Shown here: positions 27,998 to 36,385 of the stretch, piece after piece
Layout of the letters: every line of letters begins with the position of its first letter
Numbering within the stretch: the first letter of the stretch is position 1
Assembly: GCF_029714945.1 (NCBI RefSeq)
Contig: NZ_CP121634.1
Location: forward strand, 5,229,001 to 5,293,000
Direction: 5' to 3'
DNA from: Bradyrhizobium sp. CIAT3101
GTDB taxonomy: Bacteria; Pseudomonadota; Alphaproteobacteria; Rhizobiales; Xanthobacteraceae
Length of the DNA: 64,000 nt
Translations under genes and position numbers: made by a program
Notes under the pieces: generated by a model
Database searches by the model: none
What the model was told of the DNA's origin: nothing
What the model saw: the letters and a program-made list of their open reading frames with translations, nothing else

Positions 27998-28337
27998 ACA
28001 GATTTCCCCCTGCCCGCGCAATACGCGTGGCTGTCCTTGTTACTTCGGCTTTCCGGAGGCCTTGGAGCCTTCCCGGAACGCCGCCTCCGGGCGCGGAATA
28101 TGCCGGAGGTGACGGGGGTTAGGCAAGGCGGAAAGCTGAGCAGGTCAGGCCTCCGGCCGGGAGTCTTATGCTCCCTTAGTTGGAGGTTTTGTGATGTTGC
28201 GCCTGCCGGCCTTCCGGTTCGCAAGACACCGGTCATCAAGCCGTCGTTAACGGTCTTTGGTCCCGCGCGCCAGCCTTCATCAAAAATTTCCCCACCGTGG
28301 CGATCATGTGCGGGTTTCATTCGCCGGGAATATTGTT
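27998..28337. other. Divergent intergenic region livG / PAS_5 gene
   Basis: This 340-base gap separates two divergent genes and must hold both promoters. I see GC-rich inverted segments (for example GGCCTCCGGCC near 28149) and a very short frame with a strong ribosome site at 28194-28250, but no confident -35/-10 pair, riboswitch or repeat. Confidence 0.4.
28194..28250 (+). CDS. Possible 18-residue leader peptide
   Basis: GGAGG (28182-28186) stands eight bases before ATG 28194, which opens an 18-codon frame ending in TAA at 28250. The peptide MLRLPAFRFARHRSSSRR is highly basic with six Arg. It ends 88 bases before the PAS_5 gene start. A leader or chance frame are both possible; coding bias cannot be judged on 18 codons. 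Confidence 0.25.
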   Translation: MLRLPAFRFARHRSSSRR

Positions 28338-28988
28338 TTGGATTTCGCCAGCGCCGCTCCCTCCGTCGTCAAATCGATCAAGCAGCGTGACCTGCTCAAC
28401 ACGTGGCTGCGACTTTATGCGCGCCAGCAGGCTGCGCCGGCGATCTGGGAGTATCAGCCCGCGCGACTCGAGGAAGAGCTGTCCGATCTCATCTACTACA
28501 CGGTGGACAATTCGCCGGCGACGCCTCGCCTGACCATTCAGAGCGAGGGCACACGGATTTCGCGCGCTTATGGCCATACCGGCAAGGGAATCCTGCTGGA
28601 GGATTATGTCGGGCCGCGGCTCGCGCCCTTCGTCATGCCGGTCTACCACGAATGCGTCGCCCGCGGCCTTCCGGTCTACAGCGTTGCCGAGGTCGACGAC
28701 ATCTACGGCCGCGTCGTCGCCTATGAACGGCTGTTGCTGCCCTTCCTGACCGACGACAAGGTCAGTCACGTCATCGCTTCGCTCAAGACCTTCTGCGAGG
28801 ACGGCGGCTTCGAGATCAAGAATCTGCTGCGCGGAAATGACGCGCTGCCGCGGCCGAAACTGCGCACGGTGATCGACCGCGAACTGTTTCACCGCGCCCC
28901 CGGACGCATCGCCGCCGCTGACGTCGTCGAATTCGCCGATCAGCCCGGCGGTCCTGATATCACCGCCGAAATCATCGAGCTGAATTAG
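28338..28988 (+). CDS. PAS_5 domain protein
   Basis: A 216-residue soluble protein consisting mainly of a PAS_5 domain (PF07310 type), common in several alphaproteobacterial paralogues. Conserved parts are LLNTWLRLYARQQAAPA, LSDLIYYTVD, SRAYGHTGKGILLEDYVG and VYHECVARGLPVYSVAEV. No output domain is attached, so it may bind a ligand or partner. TTG 28338 is chosen because GGGA lies eight bases upstream; GTG 28308 is an alternative. Its end overlaps the convergent ArsC-like gene by four bases. Confidence 0.72.
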   Translation: MDFASAAPSVVKSIKQRDLLNTWLRLYARQQAAPAIWEYQPARLEEELSDLIYYTVDNSPATPRLTIQSEGTRISRAYGHTGKGILLEDYVGPRLAPFVMPVYHECVARGLPVYSVAEVDDIYGRVVAYERLLLPFLTDDKVSHVIASLKTFCEDGGFEIKNLLRGNDALPRPKLRTVIDRELFHRAPGRIAAADVVEFADQPGGPDITAEIIELN

Positions 28989-29350
28989 CTTTTGCGCGAT
29001 TTGGCGCCGACTTCCTTGTCGTAGATATCAGGCTTGAAGCCGACCAGCAGCTTGCCGCCGATGTCGAGCACCGGCCGCTTGATCATCGATGGTTGCGCTA
29101 GCATCAAGGCCAGGGCCTTCTTCTCGGTCAGACCTTCCTTGTCGGCGTCCGGCAACTTCTTGAAGGTGGTGCCGGCGCGATTGAGCAACGTCTCCCAGCC
29201 GACCTTGTCGCTCCATTGCTTGAGCTTGTCCTTCTCGACGCCGGCGGCCTTGTAGTCGTGGAACTCGTAGGCGACGCCGTGACCGTCAAGCCAGGCGCGC
29301 GCCTTCTTCATGGTGTCGCAGTTCTTGATGCCGTAGATGATGTTGGGCAA
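28985..29350 (-). CDS. ArsC-family (YffB-like) reductase
   Basis: A 121-residue thioredoxin-fold protein of the ArsC/Spx family, YffB-like branch. The single N-terminal active-site Cys is in YGIKNCDTMKKARAWLD. The conserved GWETLLNRAGTTFKKLPD and PSMIKRPVLDIGGKLLVGF segments match this branch. YffB-like proteins are thought to use glutathione; arsenate reductase activity is not assured. The start is TTG 29350, with GAGGA upstream. It converges on the PAS_5 gene. Confidence 0.88.
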   Translation of the reverse strand: MPNIIYGIKNCDTMKKARAWLDGHGVAYEFHDYKAAGVEKDKLKQWSDKVGWETLLNRAGTTFKKLPDADKEGLTEKKALALMLAQPSMIKRPVLDIGGKLLVGFKPDIYDKEVGAKSRKS

Positions 29351-29457
29351 GACGATCCTCGCGCATGCGTCGTGACGTGCTGTGGCGTTGTACGAAACTC
29401 CGGTTCGCGCGACAATATTGCCAAAGACGCTTTCGACCTCTTCCGAACGGACACATC

Positions 29458-29829
29458 ATGCACGTGACCCACGATCCCGCGGCATCCGCCTCGCCGACCA
29501 TCGACTTCAACACATTCCTCGCGGTCGATATCCGCGTCGGCACCATCGTCGACGCAAAGCCGTTTCCCGAGGCGCGCAAGCCGGCCTGGCGGCTTTGGAT
29601 CGACTTCGGCCCGGCCATCGGCGTGCGCAAGAGCTCGGCGCAGATCACCGAGAACCATCCGCTCGAGACGTTGGTCGGACAGCAGGTCGCGGCCGTCGTC
29701 AATTTCCCGCCGCGCCAGATCGGGCCTGTCGTCTCGGAGGTGCTGACGCTCGGCTTCCCCGATGCCGACGGCAAGGTCGTGCTGATGCAGCCGAGCAAGC
29801 CGGTGCCGAACGGCGGGCGACTGTTCTAG
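29458..29829 (+). CDS. CsaA-like tRNA-binding chaperone
   Basis: A 123-residue protein made of one tRNA-binding (OB-fold) domain of the CsaA type. The family signature DFNTFLAVDIRVGTIVDAK, FPEARKPAWRLWIDFGPAIG and QQVAAVVNFPPRQIGP are visible. CsaA is a dimer with export-chaperone-like activity in Bacillus. ATG 29458 is preferred over an upstream frame start at 29365. Confidence 0.92.
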   Translation: MHVTHDPAASASPTIDFNTFLAVDIRVGTIVDAKPFPEARKPAWRLWIDFGPAIGVRKSSAQITENHPLETLVGQQVAAVVNFPPRQIGPVVSEVLTLGFPDADGKVVLMQPSKPVPNGGRLF

Positions 29830-29920
29830 CGGAATCGCCTTCGCGGACTCTCTCAGATCTCGTCCGGTTTCTTCGGCTCAATCGCCCGGACTTGACCGGA
29901 AACCGCCTTGCCATTAAAAA

Positions 29921-30003
29921 TGACTGACTGATCGTTTTTTATTAAGGTAAGCTTCGTGGGAGCCATTTCTGGCTGCCTCCTAAAACGATCGCTCGGTCAG
30001 TTA
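29921..30003 (+). promoter_or_regulatory. Pair of inverted TetR-type operator-like sites
   Basis: TGACTGACTGATCGTTTT (29921-29938) and AAAACGATCGCTCGGTCAGT (29982-30001) are inverted copies of a common sequence. They flank the likely promoter of the tetR-tauE operon; the second ends 17 bases before the tetR start. Autoregulation by the adjacent TetR protein is inferred. Confidence 0.55.
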
Positions 30004-30019
30004 TTTACGGACGGGACGG

Positions 30020-30652
30020 ATGCCCAAGATCAGCGACAAGAAGCGTGAAGACCGGCGCCAGCAGATCCTCGAAGCCGCGCTCGCCTGCTTCTCCGAAGAC
30101 GGATTTCACCAGACCGGCATGGCCGATATCGTCAAGCGGTCCGGCCTGAGCCACGGCGCGGTCTATCTCTACTTCCAGAGCAAGGACGATCTGATCGAGG
30201 CGCTGGCCGACGACCGGCATCGCCGCGAGGCCGTCCTCAACTCGGTCGCGCAAGGCTCGGGCGATCCGATCGAAGGATTGCACGCGCTGGTGCGCGTCTA
30301 CGCGCAATGGCTGACCGATCCCGCCGGCGAAGCGCGGCGCCGCGTCGGCATCCATGGCTGGGCCGAGGCGCTGCGCAACCGCCGCGTCCGCACCAGCGTT
30401 GTCGAAGGCATCGACATGCCGCGCGCGCTGATCGTGGCGCTGGTCGAACGCGGCCAGCACGACGGCCTGATCAAGCACGATCTCGGCGCCGATGCGATCT
30501 CGCGCGTGCTGGTGGCGATCTTCCAGGGCTTTGTGCTGCAAAAATGCTGGGGCGAGGATTTTGACGTCGCCGCCTGCATGGCGACTGTGACCGGCGTGAT
30601 CGATGGCTTTCGTACGGCCAAGCCCGACATCAAGCGACGAACGAGGACGTGA
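30020..30652 (+). CDS. TetR family regulator of adjacent exporter
   Basis: A 210-residue TetR-type repressor. The N-terminal helix-turn-helix contains QQILEAALACFSEDGFHQTGMADIVKRSG and SHGAVYLYFQSKDDLIEA in order, with the typical final Tyr-X-X-Phe. The C-terminal ligand domain has no recognised ligand. It begins 17 bases after an operator-like repeat and its gene ends three bases before the tauE gene, so it probably controls its own two-gene operon. Confidence 0.92.
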   Translation: MPKISDKKREDRRQQILEAALACFSEDGFHQTGMADIVKRSGLSHGAVYLYFQSKDDLIEALADDRHRREAVLNSVAQGSGDPIEGLHALVRVYAQWLTDPAGEARRRVGIHGWAEALRNRRVRTSVVEGIDMPRALIVALVERGQHDGLIKHDLGADAISRVLVAIFQGFVLQKCWGEDFDVAACMATVTGVIDGFRTAKPDIKRRTRT

Positions 30653-30655
30653 ACG

Positions 30656-31438
30656 ATGTCGGCAATCCACGACCTCCTCGCCGGTGCCGGCGTCGGTCTC
30701 ATCGGCGGACTGACCTCGGGCTTCATGGGCACGAGCCCGGGCGGCGGCCTCGTCATCTTCACGGTGCTGCTGCTCGGCGCCGAGCAGCACGTCGCCCAAG
30801 GAACCTCGCTGATCACGCAGGTCCCGCCGACAGGTCTCGCCGGCGTACGTCGTTACTGGCAAAGCGGCAATCACAGCCCGTTACTGTGGATTGTCTGGAT
30901 CGGCGTCGGATTTCTGATCGGCGGCGCGGGCGGCGGCTACGCCGCGGCCGCCGTCTCCGACGCGGTGCTGCAATGGACCTACGTCGCCTACCTGGTCGCT
31001 CTCATCGCGCTTCTGATCCTGCGTCGTGACCGCAAGGACGGTAGCAGCCCCACCACTGATCAGGACCACCTGCCCTGGCTCCCCCTGCTGCTCATCGGCG
31101 TGCTTGCCGGCTTCTCCTCCGGTTTCATGGGCATCGGCGGCGGACTTGCGATCACGGTCGGCCTCGCCGCGGGCCTGCGCGTGCCGCAGCATCAGGCCCA
31201 ACTCATCAGCCTCATCTTCTCGGTGATCCCGACCAACATTCCGGCCGCCTGGATCTACTGGAGCAAGGGACTGATGGTCGGCTGGCCGGCCATCATCGGC
31301 ATTATCGCCGGCCTCTGGGTCGGCACCGATCTCGGCGCACGGGCGGCGAACGGCGCCAGCAAGGCGGTGCTGCGCCAGACGATGATCGCCCTCGTCGTGC
31401 TGATGGCGCTCTACATGACCTACAAGGCGCTGGGCTAG
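30656..31438 (+). CDS. TauE/SafE family membrane exporter
   Basis: A 260-residue, roughly eight-helix TauE/SafE-family protein. The two family repeats show as IGGLTSGFMGTSPGGGLVIF and LAGFSSGFMGIGGGLAITVG, a clearer duplication than in the gene at 377-1102. It is the second gene of an operon with a TetR regulator, which suggests that export is induced by the exported or related compound. The substrate is likely an organic or sulfur oxyanion but is not shown. Confidence 0.9.
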   Translation: MSAIHDLLAGAGVGLIGGLTSGFMGTSPGGGLVIFTVLLLGAEQHVAQGTSLITQVPPTGLAGVRRYWQSGNHSPLLWIVWIGVGFLIGGAGGGYAAAAVSDAVLQWTYVAYLVALIALLILRRDRKDGSSPTTDQDHLPWLPLLLIGVLAGFSSGFMGIGGGLAITVGLAAGLRVPQHQAQLISLIFSVIPTNIPAAWIYWSKGLMVGWPAIIGIIAGLWVGTDLGARAANGASKAVLRQTMIALVVLMALYMTYKALG

Positions 31439-31440
31439 CT

Positions 31441-32145
31441 TCAAGGCCGCTTCGGAATATTCAATCCGCGCTCAACGGCCGGACGGGCTAGCCCGCGCTC
31501 AAGCCAGGCCGCGACCGACTTGAATTGGCTGAATGCGACGAGATCGCCGGCACCGTAAAAGCCGATGAGGTTGCGTACCCAGCCAAGCATGGAGATGTCG
31601 GCGATGGTGTAGTCGTCATCCATGAACCATTGCCGTCCGGCGAGATGCGTCTCCATCACGCCGAGCAGGCGCTTGGACTCGCCCACGTAACGCTCCAGCG
31701 GGCGCTTGTCCTCAAAATCCTTGCCGGCGAATTTGTTGAAGAAGCCGACCTGGCCGAACATCGGCCCGATGCCGCCCATCTGGAAGTGCACCCACTGGAT
31801 CGCCTGGTAGCGCCGGGCGGCGTCCTGCGGCAGCAGCTTGCCGGTCTTCTCCGCGAGATATTGCAGAATCGCACCGGACTCGAACAGCGGCAGCGGCCTG
31901 CCGCCGGGACCGTTGGGATCGAGGATCGCCGGGATCTTGCCGTTGGGATTGAGCGAGAGGAATTCCGCCGTCTTCTGGTCGTCCTTGCCGAAGTCGACGA
32001 GATGAACCTCGTAAGGCAGCCCGATCTCCTCCAGCATGATCGAAACCTTGACGCCGTTCGGCGTCGGCAGCGAATAGAGCTGGAGCAACTCCGGATGCTT
32101 GGCAGGCCAGCGCTTGGTGATCGGAAATGCGGACAAATCGGACAT
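31441..32145 (-). CDS. Glutathione S-transferase, YfcG-like
   Basis: A 234-residue glutathione transferase of the Nu class (YfcG/YghU-like). The thioredoxin-like domain shows YSLPTPNGVKVSIMLEEIGL with the Thr/Asn pair typical of this class, then NPNGKIPAIL and LFESGAILQYLAEK. The helical domain includes MDDDYTIADISMLGWVR. Such enzymes have disulfide-bond reductase activity with glutathione. It converges with the TauE gene, with two bases between them. Confidence 0.92.
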   Translation of the reverse strand: MSDLSAFPITKRWPAKHPELLQLYSLPTPNGVKVSIMLEEIGLPYEVHLVDFGKDDQKTAEFLSLNPNGKIPAILDPNGPGGRPLPLFESGAILQYLAEKTGKLLPQDAARRYQAIQWVHFQMGGIGPMFGQVGFFNKFAGKDFEDKRPLERYVGESKRLLGVMETHLAGRQWFMDDDYTIADISMLGWVRNLIGFYGAGDLVAFSQFKSVAAWLERGLARPAVERGLNIPKRP

Positions 32146-32226
32146 CGGAACCCCGGCTTCATGCGTGAGATGGCGCTTAATCTAGGCGAGCCATCGAACG
32201 GCGCAAGGCCGGGTCATTCAGTCAAA

Positions 32227-32370
32227 CTACAACGGCCGCAGCAAATGATTGGTGGCGTAGAGCGCTTCGCGCTGGGCGCGCTGCTCGATGAAGAGTTGCC
32301 CGGTGACGAGCAATGCTCCGGTGAAAACGAGCGCGAGCATCGCTGTCGCGAACTGGCTGGCATCATTCAT
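32227..32370 (-). CDS. Small single-helix membrane protein
   Basis: ATG 32370 opens a 47-residue frame (MNDASQFATAMLALVFTGALL and on) with one hydrophobic helix at about 8-26 followed by a charged tail (EQRAQREALYATNHLLRPL). The frame is open upstream to 32442 without a better start. I recognise no family and the ribosome site is weak, so it may be a genuine small protein or not. Confidence 0.4.
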   Translation of the reverse strand: MNDASQFATAMLALVFTGALLVTGQLFIEQRAQREALYATNHLLRPL

Positions 32371-32487
32371 CGCACGAGCTTCTCTCAATTCGGTTCGCAC
32401 GGGGAACGCGCGCCGGCCATCGCCAGTTCCTCCATGGTTCAAATAATTTGCCTGTTTTTCCCGAGTTCGGCCTGCAGCCCGACGCCC

Positions 32488-33153
32488 TCAGTAATTGATC
32501 TCCATGCGCAGCCCGCGCGGATCGATCTCATCCCCGCCGACGCGCTGCCTGCTGTCCCGCGCCGCGACCGCGCAGGCGCAGGCATCGATGAGATCGTCGC
32601 GGCCAATGCCGGTGCCGTGCCGCTGCGTCAGCCATTTCGGCAAGCGCGTGAAGCCGCGCTGCGCCAGCAGCGCGATGCGTTGCTCGCGGCCTTGCGCCGA
32701 TGTCTTCCTCGCAAGCCGGATACGCCCTGAGAGATTCCAGAAAATCAACTCCGGATGCGCTTCGCCGATTGTCGCTTGCCGCGACGGCGTCATGATCGCG
32801 TCGACGTCCCTGATCTTGTCCCTGATGTTCCAGAGCTGCGCCGAGACACCCCTGCCCTTGCCTTCGTGCTCCCAATAATGCCGATTGGCCGACGCCATGT
32901 CGGAAAATAACCAGAGATCGCGGCGGGCCCCGAGAAACACCGCCGGGCCCACCATTTCGCGTGCACGCAGATCGCATGTTCGATAGCCGGTCGGCTTCAA
33001 CCCGATCGGCATATCGATCATCGTACGCGCATGCGGCATCGAGAGTAGGCGCGAAAGGCCCGGCGAATAATCGAAACCGTGATCGCCGCGATCATCGATC
33101 CACGCGGCGACCCAGCCGAAACGAAATCCGTCGAGACCGAGATAGTTGTTCAC
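32488..33153 (-). CDS. DUF429 family protein
   Basis: A 221-residue protein of the DUF429 (predicted RNase H-like nuclease) family. Family features are the early YLGLDGFRFGWVAAW, MIDMPIGL, CDLRAREM and the late ARDSRQRVGG with a DLIDACACA acidic helix. GTG 33153 is chosen because it precedes the first strand and has a purine-rich stretch upstream; the frame extends to 33234, overlapping the AhpD-like gene. Its function is unknown. Confidence 0.8.
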   Translation of the reverse strand: MNNYLGLDGFRFGWVAAWIDDRGDHGFDYSPGLSRLLSMPHARTMIDMPIGLKPTGYRTCDLRAREMVGPAVFLGARRDLWLFSDMASANRHYWEHEGKGRGVSAQLWNIRDKIRDVDAIMTPSRQATIGEAHPELIFWNLSGRIRLARKTSAQGREQRIALLAQRGFTRLPKWLTQRHGTGIGRDDLIDACACAVAARDSRQRVGGDEIDPRGLRMEINY

Positions 33154-33184
33154 GCGTCCGGTCCCGCCTTCCACCAATACTCGC

Positions 33185-33526
33185 TCATCCAGCGCCCCGA
33201 TGCCCCTCGAACAGCCGTTGTGCCAGCAGCGCATGGCCGAGCGTGCCGCCGGCGCGCACGGCGGCTGCGATCAGCGCAGCTTCCGCCACCTCTTCGCGCG
33301 AGGCACCGGCTTTCGCGGCCTGCGCCGTATGCACATCGAGGCAATAGGCACATTGCGTGGTGAGCGCGACGGCGAGCGAGATCAGCTCGCGATATTTCGG
33401 CGGGATCAATCCGTCGTGGCGCTCGACCGCGTGGTTGAACGCGAGGAACGCATTGGCCTCGATTGGCGCCAGCGCGACGAAGGCCGGGATCGACTTCAGA
33501 TCGTCAGGGGTTTGATAATCGGTCAT
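33185..33526 (-). CDS. AhpD-like carboxymuconolactone decarboxylase family protein
   Basis: A 113-residue CMD-family protein of AhpD type. Cys59, Cys62 and His66 in QCAYCLDVHTAQA form the thiol peroxidase/disulfide reductase centre, and EVAEAALIAAAVRAGG follows. AhpD-like proteins reduce hydroperoxides or recycle peroxiredoxins. Its ATG lies three bases after the stop of the sigma factor gene, so the three genes DUF2892, sigma factor and this one form one operon. Confidence 0.92.
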   Translation of the reverse strand: MTDYQTPDDLKSIPAFVALAPIEANAFLAFNHAVERHDGLIPPKYRELISLAVALTTQCAYCLDVHTAQAAKAGASREEVAEAALIAAAVRAGGTLGHALLAQRLFEGHRGAG

Positions 33527-33529
33527 GGC

Positions 33530-34051
33530 TCACCTCGTCAGATATTCGCGCATCAGGGCGCGGGCGCGATGCAGGCGCGCTTTCACGGTCTGTCGCGTTG
33601 CGCCGAGCGCCTCGGCGATTTCATCGATGGTCATTTCCTTGACATCGCGCATCAGCGCGACATCGCGGTAATGCAGCGGCAGCGCCTCGAAGGCCGCGGC
33701 CACGTCGAGCCGCAGATCGGCCTCTGGGCGCGACAGCAGCGCGGCCTCCGCCTGGCTCTCGTCGATCGACCGGGCCAAACCCGCCTTGCGCGCGAGGCGC
33801 AGGCATTCGCGCCGGACCACGCTGAACAGCCACGCCGAAAATGCGAGCAGTGAACGGATCGCGCCGACATGCCGGCTCAGGATCCACAACGCTTCCTGCG
33901 CCGCGTCCTCGGCGTCCGCCGAATTGCGGCAGGTCGCGCGTGCGTAACGGCGGATATCCGGCTGTGCCGTCTCGAGCAGAACCGCGATCGCCTGGGGATC
34001 GCCGAGCCGGGCCGCCTCGAACAGGTTTGAAGAGATCGCCGCAGCACTCAC
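33530..34051 (-). CDS. ECF-type RNA polymerase sigma factor
   Basis: A 173-residue extracytoplasmic-function sigma factor. Region 2 includes DAEDAAQEALWILSRH and SAWLFSVVRRECLRLARK; region 4 includes LPLHYRDVALMRDVKEMTI and GATRQTVKARLHRARALM. It lacks the C-terminal SnoaL extension of the ECF41 group, although ECF41 genes are often next to CMD proteins like the one here. GTG 34051 overlaps the TGA of the DUF2892 gene by four bases, so the two are coupled. No classical anti-sigma gene is seen. Confidence 0.88.
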   Translation of the reverse strand: MSAAAISSNLFEAARLGDPQAIAVLLETAQPDIRRYARATCRNSADAEDAAQEALWILSRHVGAIRSLLAFSAWLFSVVRRECLRLARKAGLARSIDESQAEAALLSRPEADLRLDVAAAFEALPLHYRDVALMRDVKEMTIDEIAEALGATRQTVKARLHRARALMREYLTR

Positions 34052-34257
34052 GACACGCCTCCCCTGCCGATGCCGGCCATCGCGCACATCGGGCAATAGC
34101 CGACGAGGCCGGTCAGCGCGAAGCCGGCGCCGCCGAGCGCGACCAGCCATGCCGGCGCACCGGTGAGATGAACCAATGCCGCGATCGCTACGGCGATTCC
34201 GGCGACCACCCGCACCGCCTGGTGCAGGCCGCCGATATTCCTCCTGTAAAATGCCAT
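34048..34257 (-). CDS. DUF2892 small membrane protein with Cys pair
   Basis: A 69-residue two-helix inner-membrane protein of the DUF2892 (YgaP-like) family. ATG 34257 gives MAFYRRNIGGLHQAVRVVAG; helices at about 12-30 and 36-52. The C-terminal end has CPMCAMAG, a Cys pair facing the cytoplasm by the positive-inside rule. It is the first gene of the operon with an ECF sigma factor and an AhpD-like protein, which hints at redox control of the sigma factor. Direct anti-sigma activity is speculation. Confidence 0.8.
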   Translation of the reverse strand: MAFYRRNIGGLHQAVRVVAGIAVAIAALVHLTGAPAWLVALGGAGFALTGLVGYCPMCAMAGIGRGGVS

Positions 34258-34353
34258 CACATCCTCCAACACGAGCCGAGACGGAATGCCTCGACCGTGA
34301 AGAGGGCGCGATCGCGCAAAAGGATTCGCGGCTGCCTGCAATTTTTTTTGCGG

Positions 34354-35538
34354 TCAGCCTCCGACCGCTTGGTAGGCCAGGCGCTTGAACTCGAAGAAGA
34401 ACGGATTCCAGAAGCCCATGTGGCGCTGCGCCATCAGGACGCCGGCGGTGTTGGCCTCAGGGCAGATCCACCAATGGGTGCCGGCAAGCCCGCCCCACTG
34501 GAATTCGCCCGTGGAATTCGGAGGATCGAATTGCGTCGGCGCGAAGGTCACGGCGCCGCCGAGGCCAAAGCCCTTGCCCGGCATCGGCCCAAGATTGGCA
34601 AAGCGGATGGTCTGGCCCGCCGGCAACTGGTTGGTCATCATCTGCCGCAGCGTCTCAGGCTTCAGCAGCGCCTCCGGTCCGGGCACCAGCGCACGCACCA
34701 GCGCGAGCATGTCCGGCAGCGTCGAGACCAGCCCACCACCGCCCGACAGCCGCGGGAACGGCCGTCGATAGGCCTGCGGGTAAGGCAGATCGTCGGCGCG
34801 GGTGAGGCCCGGCCTGGTCGGATCGAGCACGTCCGCGCCGGTGTAGTGCGCGACCAGTCTGCCCTGCTGCGCTTCGGGCACCGAGAAGCCGGTATCGGTC
34901 ATGCCGAGCGGATCGAAGATGCGTGCCTTGAAGAAGGCGTCGAGAGGTTTTCCCGAGACGACCTCGACGACGCGACCGAGCACGTCGGTCGCCACCGAAT
35001 ATTCCCAGCTGGTACCGGGATGGTAGGACAGCGGAAGATCGGCAAGCTTGTCGATCATGTCGGTCAGAGGCGTCAACGGATTGAGCACGCGCGCATCGTT
35101 GTAGCCTTTGAACAGCACGGTGCCGGGATCGAAGATGCCGTAGCTGAGGCCCGAGGTGTGGGTCAGGAGGTGCCGGATCGTGATCGGGGTCTTCGCCGGC
35201 TCGACATCGGCGAGGCTCGAAGCCCCCTGCTTCAGCACCTTGCGATTGCCAAGCTGCGGCAGGAATTTCTCGATTGGATCATCGAGCCCGATGCGGCCCT
35301 CTTCGAGCAGCAGCATGATCGCGGAGGTGACGAAGATCTTGGTGTTGGAGAACGCGCGAAAGATATGGTCCGGCCGGAGCGCCGTCTTCGCCTCGCGATC
35401 GGCAAAGCCGACGCATTGCTGATCGACCACCTCGCGCCCGCGTAGCACTGCCCAGGACACGCCGGGGACGATCTCCTGATCGACGTAGCGCTGCATCGCT
35501 GTCCGCGCGGCGGAAAAATCTGTCGTTCTGGCATCCAT
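34354..35538 (-). CDS. Serine hydrolase, beta-lactamase/esterase family
   Basis: A 394-residue member of the class C beta-lactamase-like (PF00144) family. The catalytic SxxK motif is FSNTKIF, and the downstream Tyr motif region is YGIF or YSVA. ATG 35538 (MDARTTDFSAARTAMQRYVD) is preferred to upstream starts. No signal peptide is seen, so a cytoplasmic esterase, amidase or D-aminopeptidase is more likely than a beta-lactamase. It is the last gene on the minus strand before the serine-rich gene. Confidence 0.85.
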   Translation of the reverse strand: MDARTTDFSAARTAMQRYVDQEIVPGVSWAVLRGREVVDQQCVGFADREAKTALRPDHIFRAFSNTKIFVTSAIMLLLEEGRIGLDDPIEKFLPQLGNRKVLKQGASSLADVEPAKTPITIRHLLTHTSGLSYGIFDPGTVLFKGYNDARVLNPLTPLTDMIDKLADLPLSYHPGTSWEYSVATDVLGRVVEVVSGKPLDAFFKARIFDPLGMTDTGFSVPEAQQGRLVAHYTGADVLDPTRPGLTRADDLPYPQAYRRPFPRLSGGGGLVSTLPDMLALVRALVPGPEALLKPETLRQMMTNQLPAGQTIRFANLGPMPGKGFGLGGAVTFAPTQFDPPNSTGEFQWGGLAGTHWWICPEANTAGVLMAQRHMGFWNPFFFEFKRLAYQAVGG

Positions 35539-35784
35539 GAGCCGGTCCCTTCCCGAGATGATGGCGATGGATATAGCAACGAATCGGCTGCGGGGAAGCC
35601 TGTTCGCGCAAGGCGCGGCCGGCGCCGTCAACACCCGCATTTTTGTTTCACCGCATGTTCGCCTCGGCGCGAGCAACACAACGAAAACGCCAGCAATCCC
35701 TACGGCAAGATCTCATTAAGCGCGCGACCTTTAGCCTCACACCCATGTTCAGCGTATCTTCAATTTCATCAAGGATGACCGGCA

Positions 35785-36354
35785 ATGACCTCGATCTCCG
35801 CAACGACCACCAATTCCTACTCCCCACTCGACCGCCTTAAGAGCGAGCTCACCAAGGAAGTCTCGGCGGGCACCATCTCGTCGAGCGATGAATCCGCGCT
35901 GTCGTCCGCGCTCGACGATATCGACTCGGCGATGAAGAGCAGCGCATCCAGCGCCAGCTCCTCGTCGCCGCCCTCGGCCGACGAGATGCAGTCCAAGATC
36001 GACGACCTCATCCAGAACGAGGTGTCGAGCGGCAAGCTGACCAGCGACCAGGCCAGTGAGCTGAAGAACGTGTTCGCCAACACCTTCTCCGGCAGTGCCA
36101 ATGGCGCCGGCGGACCGCCGCCACCGCCCGATGGCAGCAGCGATTCGTCGAGCACGAGCAGCACTGGCAGCACCGACTCGACCTCGTCGTCCGATTCCTC
36201 GTCCAGCTCGTCTTCGGCCACCACCGCAGAGCTGATGAAGGAGTTGATCTCGCTGCTCCAGAACGCAACCAGCCAGTCGACATCCTATGGCTCCAACGGC
36301 AACTCGGCGTCCTCCAACGCATCGAGCGCGCTGCTCGTCGACTACACGACCTAG
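35785..36354 (+). CDS. Ser-rich protein with duplicated helical motif
   Basis: A 189-residue protein without signal peptide or membrane helix. Two related segments, EVSAGTISSSDESAL (residues about 25-39) and EVSSGKLTSDQASEL (about 79-93), each end a predicted helix and suggest an internal duplication resembling a degenerate EF-hand. Around and after them the chain is dominated by Ser, Thr, Gly, Asp, with a Pro run. A last helix (AELMKELISLLQNATSQ) precedes the end LLVDYTT. Similar Ser-rich proteins in rhizobia include secreted effectors and flagellum-linked proteins, but I cannot assign it. Confidence 0.72.
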   Translation: MTSISATTTNSYSPLDRLKSELTKEVSAGTISSSDESALSSALDDIDSAMKSSASSASSSSPPSADEMQSKIDDLIQNEVSSGKLTSDQASELKNVFANTFSGSANGAGGPPPPPDGSSDSSSTSSTGSTDSTSSSDSSSSSSSATTAELMKELISLLQNATSQSTSYGSNGNSASSNASSALLVDYTT

Positions 36355-36385
36355 GATGCGCGGCCCGGCGCAGGCCGCCGGGCCG

